From Candidatus Pelagibacter sp. (GTDB lineage Bacteria > Pseudomonadota > Alphaproteobacteria > Pelagibacterales > Pelagibacteraceae): a stretch of DNA of 29,682 nucleotides. The stretch lies in contig DTVC01000022.1 of the NCBI GenBank assembly GCA_012963775.1, positions 1 to 29,682 of the forward strand, in the 5' to 3' direction. A program made the position numbers and the translations under genes. Of this stretch, positions 24,456-29,682 are shown piece after piece. The notes beneath the pieces are model-generated. The model was given only the letters and a program-made list of their open reading frames with translations, was not told the DNA's origin and made no database searches. Each line of letters begins with the position of its first letter. Positions within the stretch are counted from its first letter, which is position 1.

Positions 24456-24458
24456 CTA

Positions 24459-24713
24459 TTAGTTGGGTTTTACAGAAACAAATGTTCTATCAGACTTTTT
24501 TGTTTTAAACTCTACTATACCCTTAACTAAAGAAAATATAGTGTGATCTTTACCCATACCAACATGTTGACCAGGAAATATCTTAGTTCCTCTCTGTCTA
24601 ACAATTATATTTCCAGGATTAACATACTGACCACCGTACTTTTTCACTCCAAGTCTTCGACCAGCACTATCACGGCCGTTACGAGATGATCCACCTGCTT
24701 TTTTTGTTGCCAT
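24459..24713 (-). CDS. rpmA: 50S ribosomal protein L27
   Basis: A large-subunit protein near the peptidyl-transferase centre. The 84-residue length is normal. The N-terminus [20 protein letters not shown] is the conserved L27 tail, with the usual [21 protein letters not shown] core. No Firmicutes-type N-terminal cleavage extension is present. It lies 10 bases after rplU. Confidence 0.98.
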   Translation of the reverse strand: MATKKAGGSSRNGRDSAGRRLGVKKYGGQYVNPGNIIVRQRGTKIFPGQHVGMGKDHTIFSLVKGIVEFKTKKSDRTFVSVKPN

Positions 24714-24723
24714 AATTTATATT

Positions 24724-25116
24724 TTATTTGTTCTCTTTAGTTTGTTTTTTAATTTCTTTTTTTTCAGTATTTTTAGCTTCAGCAAATACTCCACCATCTT
24801 TTGAAAAAATTTTGTTTATTTTAATTAATGAATATTGCTGTCTATGTCCATTCTTTCTTCTTGAATTTTTTCTTCTTCTTTTTTTAAAAATTAAAACAGT
24901 TCTATTCTTGCCATTTTTTAATAACTCTGCTTCAACTTTTGCTCCTTGTACTAACGGAGATCCAACTTCAATAGTTTTATCATCACCGTAAGCAAGAATT
25001 TCATTAAACTCAATTTTGCTTTTTGTTTTGTCATTTCCTAGCTTTTCAATTTTTAATATTTCGCTAGCTTTGACTTTATATTGTTTGCCACCAGTTTGTA
25101 TTACAGCAAATGACAT
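24724..25116 (-). CDS. rplU: 50S ribosomal protein L21
   Basis: A large-subunit ribosomal protein. The family core begins MSFAVIQTGGKQYKV and includes VEAELLKNGKNRTVLIFKKRRRKNSRRKNGHRQ-type basic sequence (KNGHRQ is the L21 signature). I chose the ATG at 25116 (130 residues) rather than a TTG at 25143, because AAAGG at 25123-25127 lies six bases upstream and the sequence fits L21 from this Met. Beyond the usual core of about 103 residues there is a Lys/Glu-rich tail of about 25 residues (ending KKQTKENK). It is the first gene of a long minus-strand gene string. Confidence 0.97.
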   Translation of the reverse strand: MSFAVIQTGGKQYKVKASEILKIEKLGNDKTKSKIEFNEILAYGDDKTIEVGSPLVQGAKVEAELLKNGKNRTVLIFKKRRRKNSRRKNGHRQQYSLIKINKIFSKDGGVFAEAKNTEKKEIKKQTKENK

Positions 25117-25122
25117 TGAGTA

Positions 25123-25127
25123 CCTTT
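25123..25127 (-). promoter_or_regulatory. Ribosome binding site fixing the rplU start
   Basis: AAAGG on the minus strand lies six bases before the ATG at 25116 and supports this start over the upstream in-frame TTG at 25143, which would fall at the predicted promoter -10 box. Confidence 0.6.
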
Positions 25128-25141
25128 TTTTGTTTTCCAGC

Positions 25142-25169
25142 AATATAGACTTAGACTTGGCTTAGTCAA
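25142..25169 (-). promoter_or_regulatory. Predicted sigma-70 promoter of the rplU-rpmA-obgE string
   Basis: Minus strand: TTGACT (25169-25164), a 16-base spacer, then TATATT (25147-25142). It lies in the 63-base gap between gloB and rplU and would give a leader of about 20 bases with AAAGG near its end. The spacer contains the tandem hexamer AAGTCT twice. Confidence 0.65.
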
Positions 25170-25179
25170 GTTGAATAAA

Positions 25180-25935
25180 CTAAAAATTATCCTTTAAATC
25201 TCTTAATTTTGAAAAGGTTTCAATTGAATTATCGCTATTTAGATTCCGTTGTACAAATTTATCCTCAGATCTTAAAAAAATATTGCATTCAAGCTCTTCT
25301 TTAATTGTTGTCGGAATAGTTGGTAAACCATCGCTTAATTTTTTTTTAATTACAATTATTTTTTCTTTTAATTGTTTGTTATTACTGTCGTACTTTATAC
25401 AAAACTTAGAATTTTGAAGTGTGTACTCATGTCCACAATAAACTTTCGTTTCTAGAGGGAATGTTTTTAATATATTCAAAGAACTTAGCATTTGTTCGTA
25501 AGTTCCTTCAAATAAACGACCACACCCTAATGAAAAAAGTGTATCACCAGTAAATAAAATTTTTTCCTCAAAAAAATAAAAACAAATGTGACCTAGAGTA
25601 TGACCGGGAATATGAAAAATTTTTGCAGCAAAATTATTTTTGCTCCATATCTCTTGATCTTTTAAACATATGTCAATACCAGGTATTCTATTTTTATCTT
25701 CTGCATAGCCAACAACTTTAGCTTTATATTTTTTCTTTAATTCTTTATTTCCTCCGATATGATCATAGTGATGATGAGTATTTAATATATATATTAATTT
25801 TATTTTGTGTTTATCTAAATACTCAATAATTGGTTTAGACTCGCTAGGATCTACTACACAGGCCGAATTTGTTTTTTTGTCTATAATTAAATATGAATAA
25901 TTATCTTGTAGACATCTTATTATTTCTACATTCAT
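25180..25935 (-). CDS. gloB: Hydroxyacylglutathione hydrolase (glyoxalase II)
   Basis: A metallo-beta-lactamase-fold thioesterase that splits S-lactoylglutathione into lactate and glutathione, the second step of methylglyoxal detoxification. The 251-residue length equals that of E. coli GloB. The dinuclear metal ligands are H54, H56, D58 and H59 (THHHYDHIGG), H112 (GHTLGH), D131 (FTGDTLF) and H169 (CGHEYTLQN). A C-terminal glyoxalase II helical part follows from about 175. The gene starts one base after the metW stop, so it is probably transcribed with metX and metW under the SAM-II riboswitch. Confidence 0.94.
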   Translation of the reverse strand: MNVEIIRCLQDNYSYLIIDKKTNSACVVDPSESKPIIEYLDKHKIKLIYILNTHHHYDHIGGNKELKKKYKAKVVGYAEDKNRIPGIDICLKDQEIWSKNNFAAKIFHIPGHTLGHICFYFFEEKILFTGDTLFSLGCGRLFEGTYEQMLSSLNILKTFPLETKVYCGHEYTLQNSKFCIKYDSNNKQLKEKIIVIKKKLSDGLPTIPTTIKEELECNIFLRSEDKFVQRNLNSDNSIETFSKLRDLKDNF

Positions 25936-25936
25936 T

Positions 25937-26533
25937 TTATTTTTCTATTAAAAATATTCCTAACTCCGAAAATAAATTTTTTAACTCTAAATTACTATTA
26001 GTTATTTTTGACACCTTCTCCTTATGTAGAGCCAATGAATTGAACAACTTAATTTTTCTAATGTTGCAAAAATTAAAAAAATCCTTGATAGTACACATAT
26101 GTAAATTTGGAGTATTATACCATTCATTTGGCAGATGTTTTGTTACCGGCATTGTTCCTTTAAAAAATAAATGTAGTCTTACTTTCCAAAATCCAAAATT
26201 TGGAATCGTAACTATAGCTTTGTTTGAGATCTTTAACAAATCATCTATTACTTTTTCAGGATTGTAGAACGCTTGAAGTGTTTGACTTAAAATTACATAA
26301 TCAAAAGATAAATTAGGAAATTGCCGTAAATCTTTCTCTGCATTGCCTTCAATGACTGATAAACCTTTTGAAATACATATTTGCACATTATTTTTTGAAA
26401 TTTCTAAACCTCTAGCATCGATTTTTTTATTATCTTTTAAATGTTTCATTAAAACTCCATCACCACAACCAACATCAAGTACTCTGGTATTATTTTTAAT
26501 TAATTCTGAGATTATTTGAAATTCTTTTTTCAT
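25937..26533 (-). CDS. metW: Methionine biosynthesis protein MetW
   Basis: A methyltransferase-fold protein that in many proteobacteria is needed together with MetX for homoserine acylation. Its 198 residues include SAM-binding motif I, RVLDVGCGDGVLM (17-29), and VILSQTLQAFYNPEKVIDDLLKI-type sequence in the centre (VILSQTLQ seen). The C-terminal NEWYNTPNLHMCTIKDFFNFC is typical of MetW. It starts 7 bases after metX and precedes gloB by one base. The biochemical role of MetW is not settled; the family assignment is firm. Confidence 0.94.
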   Translation of the reverse strand: MKKEFQIISELIKNNTRVLDVGCGDGVLMKHLKDNKKIDARGLEISKNNVQICISKGLSVIEGNAEKDLRQFPNLSFDYVILSQTLQAFYNPEKVIDDLLKISNKAIVTIPNFGFWKVRLHLFFKGTMPVTKHLPNEWYNTPNLHMCTIKDFFNFCNIRKIKLFNSLALHKEKVSKITNSNLELKNLFSELGIFLIEK

Positions 26534-26540
26534 AACTATA

Positions 26541-27650
26541 TTAATAATTTGCCTCTAAAAAATTTTTCACTGATTTTAAAAAATCAGGTACATCTAGTAG
26601 AAAAGAGTCGTGACCTTTATCACTGGCGATTTCTATAAAACCTACATCTGCGCCAGCTGCATTTAAAGCAATTACAATTTCTTTATTTTCAGATGTTGGA
26701 TAAAGCCAATCTGATGTAAAAGAAATTATAAAAAATTTTGTTTTACTTTTTTTAAAAGCATCAGAAAGATTTCCATTATATTGTTTTGTTAAATCAAAAT
26801 AATCCATTGCTCGTGTTATATAAAGATAGCTGTTGGCATCAAATCGATCTACAAATGCAGAGCCTTGATGTCTAAGGTAACTTTCAATTTGAAAATCAGC
26901 ATCGAAGCTAAATTTTAAGTCATCCCTTTCTTGAAGTTTTCTGCCAAATTTTTCTTGCAAACCTTTTTGAGAAAGATAAGTAATATGTGCTGCCATTCTA
27001 GCAACGGCCAATCCTTTATCGGGAGAAAAAGTTGTATTAAGATAATCTCCTTTGCTCCAATTTTGATCGGCCATTATTGCCTGTCTACCTAACTCATTAA
27101 GAGCAATATTTTGTGCTGAATGACTAGCAGTGCATGCAATTGGAACAGCTGTTTTAGTTTTATCTGGATAATTTGCAACAAATTGTAAAGCTAGCATGCC
27201 TCCCATTGACCCACCCGTTACACTAAATAATTTATCAATATTAAAAAAATCTAATAAATTATATTGTGCTTTAACCATGTCATTAATTGTAATAACTGGA
27301 AAGTTTGTACTAAATGCTTTGTTAGTTTCTGAATCTATGCTGCTTGGTCCGTATGATCCCATGCAACCGCCAATTACGTTTGCACATATTACAAAAAATT
27401 TATTTGTATCAATTGCTTTGTCTGGACCAACTGCATATGACCACCATCCTTCTTTATTTGTAATTGGATTAGTTCCAGCTACAAACTGATCACCCGATAA
27501 AGCATGAAAAACTAAAATTGCATTATCTCTTTTTTCATTCAAATTACCGTATGTTTCGTACGAAAGTGGATAATTATTTATGGTCTTCCCACAATCTAAT
27601 TTCAGTGGTTTTTTTACAATTATTTTTTTAATGTTTTCTTTAGTATTCAT
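26541..27650 (-). CDS. metX: Homoserine O-acyltransferase (MetX family)
   Basis: An alpha/beta-hydrolase-fold enzyme that acylates the homoserine hydroxyl, committing it to methionine. Its 369 residues carry the catalytic triad S148 (GGSMGGM nucleophile elbow), D314 (FTSDWLYP) and H347 (KGHDSFLL). The N-terminal LSYETYG and HALSGDQF blocks and ARMAAHITYLS are MetX hallmarks. Classic annotation is acetyltransferase, but proteobacterial MetX enzymes have been shown to include succinyltransferases, so the acyl donor is left open. The 5' leader carries a SAM-II riboswitch, so expression should fall when S-adenosylmethionine is plentiful. An in-frame TAA three bases upstream of the codon before the ATG excludes a longer start. 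Confidence 0.95.
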   Translation of the reverse strand: MNTKENIKKIIVKKPLKLDCGKTINNYPLSYETYGNLNEKRDNAILVFHALSGDQFVAGTNPITNKEGWWSYAVGPDKAIDTNKFFVICANVIGGCMGSYGPSSIDSETNKAFSTNFPVITINDMVKAQYNLLDFFNIDKLFSVTGGSMGGMLALQFVANYPDKTKTAVPIACTASHSAQNIALNELGRQAIMADQNWSKGDYLNTTFSPDKGLAVARMAAHITYLSQKGLQEKFGRKLQERDDLKFSFDADFQIESYLRHQGSAFVDRFDANSYLYITRAMDYFDLTKQYNGNLSDAFKKSKTKFFIISFTSDWLYPTSENKEIVIALNAAGADVGFIEIASDKGHDSFLLDVPDFLKSVKNFLEANY

Positions 27651-27684
27651 AATTTAGTGCTGATAATGAATTGAGAGAAAAAAA

Positions 27685-27734
27685 CTTATTTAGCGGTTTT
27701 TTTTATGCGCTCGCAATTCAGATAAATCAGCGCA
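27685..27734 (-). promoter_or_regulatory. SAM-II riboswitch in the metX leader
   Basis: A S-adenosylmethionine-binding RNA switch. Minus-strand order: TGCGCT (27734-27729) pairs with AGCGCA (27711-27706) as a perfect 6-bp P1. Its loop begins GATTTA and contains ATTGC, and the A-rich downstream strand leads to CCGCTAAA (27696-27689), which supplies the pseudoknot strand. The blocks GCGCTGATTTA, ATTGC, AGCGC and GCTAAA, in this order and spacing, match the known SAM-II (metA motif) consensus, including the marine metagenomic metX example used for the crystal structure. The aptamer ends 34 bases before the metX ATG, with a U7 run in between. The match is by eye; a covariance-model score was not computed. 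Confidence 0.88.
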
Positions 27735-27756
27735 GAGCTCTTTTACAAGATACATT

Positions 27757-27786
27757 TTTATATGTCAATTTTTTTGGACAAGACAA
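27757..27786 (-). promoter_or_regulatory. Possible promoter of metX-metW-gloB
   Basis: Minus strand TTGTCT (27786-27781), 18-base spacer, TATAAA (27762-27757). It would start RNA near 27750, about 15 bases upstream of the SAM-II aptamer, which is a sensible arrangement. A better -35 box, TTGACA (27768-27763), pairs only with a weak TAAAAG -10 (27745-27740) that would start transcription inside the aptamer stem, so I prefer the first. Confidence 0.35.
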
Positions 27787-27835
27787 TTAATTTTATGTAA
27801 ATAAGTGTTTTTTTATCTATAAAGAGCAATAATTT

Positions 27836-28921
27836 ATGGTCGTACCAACTTTTAAAAAAATAAATATTAATGCTTATAAACCAGGAAAATCTAATCTTAG
27901 AAAAAATAGGTTAGTAATAAAGTTATCTGCAAATGAGTCTGCTTTGGGTTTAAGTCTCGGAGTAAAGAAAATTTTAAATCAAAAAAATCTAATAATCTCG
28001 AAATATCCTGATAGCAAATGTAGAGAATTAAGAAAGACAATTTCAAACAACTTTAACTGCGAATACAATAAAATTATTTGCGGATCTGGTTCTGATGAAA
28101 TTATTCAGATGCTATGTCAACTTTTTTTAAAGCCAGGCGATGAAGTAATAGTGCCTCAATATAGTTTTTTAATGTACAGAGTTTATTCTAAAATAGTTGG
28201 TGCAAGAGTTATTTTTTCGAAAGAAAAAAGTTTTAAAGTTTCTGTTGATGAAATAATTAAAAAAGTAAACAAGAAGACAAAAATAGTTTTTTTAGCCAAC
28301 CCAAACAATCCAACAGGAACCTACTTAGATAAAAAAGAACTGATTAATTTAAGAAGAAAATTAAATAAGAAAGTTTTATTAGTTATAGATGATGCATACC
28401 AAGAATATATGATTGCTAAAGAATATTCATCAGGTCTAGATCTTTTTAAGAAAACTGAGAATGTATTTATTTTAAGAACTTTTTCTAAAATTTATGGTTT
28501 AGCCGGTTTAAGAATCGGCTGGGGTTATGGACATAAGAAAATAGTAGATGCTTTGTATAATATAAAACCACCATTTAATGTGAATAAATTAGCTCAGTTT
28601 TGTGCAATTGAGTCTTTAAAAGATAAAAATTTTATTAAAAAGTCTATAAAACACAATTTAATTTGGAATAATAAAATTAAAAATGAAATGAATAAATACG
28701 GTATTTTTTCAAATAAAATTAGTGCTAATTTTCTTTTGCTGAATTTTAATAATTGTAGATTTTCAGCAGAATATATTAGAAAGAAACTAGAAAATAAGAG
28801 AATTTTGTTAAGAGAAATGAGATCTTATGGAATTAAAAATTGTTTAAGATTAACAATTGGCAATTCTAAAGAAAATAAAATATTTCTAAAAGCTATGAGG
28901 TTAATTATTAAAGATGTTTAA
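27836..28921 (+). CDS. hisC: Histidinol-phosphate / aromatic aminotransferase (HisC family)
   Basis: A PLP-dependent fold-type I aminotransferase of 361 residues. Family marks are KLSANESALG (N-terminal substrate clamp, usually ANENPLG), GSGSDEII (84-90), NPNNPTG (155-161), the cofactor contact Asp near 185 (VIDDAYQEY), and the PLP Lys K218 in RTFSKIYGLAGLRIGWG. A C-terminal Arg in LRLTIGN binds the carboxylate. It overlaps a TyrA-type gene by 8 bases, which suggests a role in tyrosine/phenylalanine transamination, possibly alongside histidinol-phosphate. Which substrate dominates cannot be told from sequence, so the hisC symbol is by family. Confidence 0.85.
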   Translation: MVVPTFKKININAYKPGKSNLRKNRLVIKLSANESALGLSLGVKKILNQKNLIISKYPDSKCRELRKTISNNFNCEYNKIICGSGSDEIIQMLCQLFLKPGDEVIVPQYSFLMYRVYSKIVGARVIFSKEKSFKVSVDEIIKKVNKKTKIVFLANPNNPTGTYLDKKELINLRRKLNKKVLLVIDDAYQEYMIAKEYSSGLDLFKKTENVFILRTFSKIYGLAGLRIGWGYGHKKIVDALYNIKPPFNVNKLAQFCAIESLKDKNFIKKSIKHNLIWNNKIKNEMNKYGIFSNKISANFLLLNFNNCRFSAEYIRKKLENKRILLREMRSYGIKNCLRLTIGNSKENKIFLKAMRLIIKDV

Positions 28922-29682
28922 TAAATTATTAATAATAGGATGTGGTTTGATTGGCTCTTCAGTTTTGAGAGCAGTATCAAATAAAAAATTATCAAAAAAA
29001 ATATTTGTATACGAAAAATCAAAAAAAAATATTTCTAAAATAAAAAAATTAAAAATTTCTTGCAGTATATTAACAAGTTTAAAAAAAAATATTTCTAATA
29101 TTGATTTTGTTATTATATGTACTCCTATGAGCGAGTATGAAAAAATTATTCCCAAATTAAATTTATACTTGAGTACCAAAAGCATCATTACAGATGTTGG
29201 TTCTACTAAAATCAATGTTTTGAACTTAATTAATAAAAAGTTAAGAAAGAAATTAAACTGGATCTCGAGCCATCCAATTGCTGGTTCTGAAGTAAGTGGA
29301 CCCGAATATGGTAATAAACATTTGTTTTTAAATAAATGGTGTATTTTAATTAAGAGTGGAAATACAAAATTAAAACAACTCGTAATTTTAAAAAGATTTT
29401 GGAAAAAACTAGGCTCTCAAGTAATTGTTATGAATCCAACTAATCATGACAAAATATTTTCAGTAACTAGCCATCTTCCCCATCTAATAGCTTATAATTT
29501 AATTAAAACTGCTAAAGATTCTGAAAAAATTCAAAAAAATAGTCTTATAAAATACAGTGCCGGTGGACTAAGAGATTTTTCAAGAATTGCAGCTTCTAAT
29601 GAGATTATGTGGAGGGACATTTTTTTTAGTAATAAAAAAAATATGGTTAGTGCAATTAATTTATTTATTAAAAATTTAAACT
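28914..29682 (+). CDS. tyrA: Prephenate (or arogenate) dehydrogenase, 5' part
   Basis: An NAD(P)-dependent dehydrogenase of the TyrA family that oxidatively decarboxylates prephenate or arogenate in tyrosine synthesis. 256 residues are visible and the frame is open at the window edge. The Rossmann motif GCGLIGSS is at 9-16, followed by VIICTPM (about 66-72), DVGSTK (94-99) and the catalytic block SHPIAGSEVSGPEYG (119-133, H120). Then come SHLPHLIAY (186-194) and GGLRDFSRIAASNEIMWRDI in the helical dimerisation domain. The ATG at 28914 overlaps the aminotransferase by 8 bases. No chorismate mutase domain precedes it, so it is the monofunctional alphaproteobacterial type (sometimes called tyrC). 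Confidence 0.93.
   Translation, partial: MFNKLLIIGCGLIGSSVLRAVSNKKLSKKIFVYEKSKKNISKIKKLKISCSILTSLKKNISNIDFVIICTPMSEYEKIIPKLNLYLSTKSIITDVGSTKINVLNLINKKLRKKLNWISSHPIAGSEVSGPEYGNKHLFLNKWCILIKSGNTKLKQLVILKRFWKKLGSQVIVMNPTNHDKIFSVTSHLPHLIAYNLIKTAKDSEKIQKNSLIKYSAGGLRDFSRIAASNEIMWRDIFFSNKKNMVSAINLFIKNLN

Larger units (their letters stand above)
27651..27835. other. Divergent intergenic region metX / hisC
   Basis: At 185 bases this is the longest gap in the window. It holds the SAM-II riboswitch and a possible promoter for metX on the minus strand. On the plus strand, towards the aminotransferase gene, TATAAA at 27818-27823 could be a -10 box but has no good -35, and AAGAG about 10 bases before the ATG is a weak ribosome binding site. 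No RNA gene or repeat element other than these was seen. Confidence 0.6.

Noticed and set aside
25117..25143. Longer L21 start at a TTG (25143)
   Set aside because: It would overlap the predicted -10 box; the ATG at 25116 has AAAGG at six bases and the standard L21 N-terminus.
25147..25158. Tandem hexamer AAGTCT (two copies, minus strand) in the rplU promoter spacer, considered as an operator
   Set aside because: Only two copies and no dyad symmetry; nothing links it to a known regulator.
25893..26267. Plus-strand open frame of 124 codons opposite metW and the start of gloB
   Set aside because: Overlaps two certain genes and shows no recognisable domain.
27684..27806. Nine-base complement ACTTATTTA (27684-27692) and TAAATAAGT (27798-27806) that could compete with the SAM-II 3' strand
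   Set aside because: The distal arm lies upstream of the most likely metX transcription start, so it would not be in the RNA, and a nine-base match is not surprising in such AT-rich sequence.
28901..29215. Minus-strand open frame of 104 codons at the right edge
   Set aside because: Shadow of the tyrA-type gene, whose plus-strand frame has clear Rossmann and catalytic motifs.

Overview
The window is a strongly AT-rich (roughly 30% G+C by eye), very tightly packed piece of a bacterial chromosome. The gene content and order are alphaproteobacterial: sdhAB, then mdh-sucCD-sucAB-lpd; priA followed by an F1-only atp operon; and rplU-rpmA-obgE-proBA-nadD-rsfS-ctpA-rppH. The low G+C, near-absent intergenic space, many 0-1 nt junctions and a SAM-II riboswitch before metX point to the SAR11 group (Candidatus Pelagibacter or a close relative). 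This assignment is inference from composition, synteny and protein character; no rRNA gene is present to confirm it.

Layout. (1) 1-11707, plus strand: the 3' end of sdhA, then sdhB, a CoA-acylating methylmalonate-semialdehyde dehydrogenase (mmsA), mdh, sucC, sucD, sucA, sucB and lpd. It covers the TCA arc from 2-oxoglutarate to oxaloacetate except fumarase, with an added entry step for propionyl-CoA or acetyl-CoA. A good promoter-like sequence lies just before sucA. (2) 11727-18593, plus strand: priA, then atpH-atpA-atpG-atpD-atpC (F1 part of ATP synthase only) behind a near-consensus sigma-70 promoter. (3) 18590-25116, minus strand: read from rplU, this runs L21, L27, ObgE GTPase, proline synthesis (proB, proA), NadD, ribosome silencing factor RsfS, a secreted S41 protease and the RNA pyrophosphohydrolase RppH. 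It meets atpC tail to tail with overlapping stop codons. (4) 25180-27650, minus strand: metX-metW-gloB behind a SAM-II riboswitch. (5) 27836-29682, plus strand, divergent from metX: a HisC-type aminotransferase overlapping a TyrA-type prephenate dehydrogenase that runs off the window.

How the genes work together. Region 1 supplies reducing power and succinate oxidation, and region 2 turns the resulting proton gradient into ATP. Region 3 combines ribosome assembly and maturation with proline and NAD synthesis and envelope proteolysis. Region 4 commits homoserine to methionine under feedback by S-adenosylmethionine. Region 5 makes tyrosine and probably also serves histidine synthesis.

No mobile element, CRISPR array, tRNA, rRNA, phage gene or defence system was seen, and no intergenic stretch exceeds 300 bases (the longest is about 185 bases, 27651-27835). 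I found no convincing undescribed system. The most informative non-coding signals are the SAM-II riboswitch with an unusual downstream leader and two inverted repeats placed at the start codons of priA and obgE.
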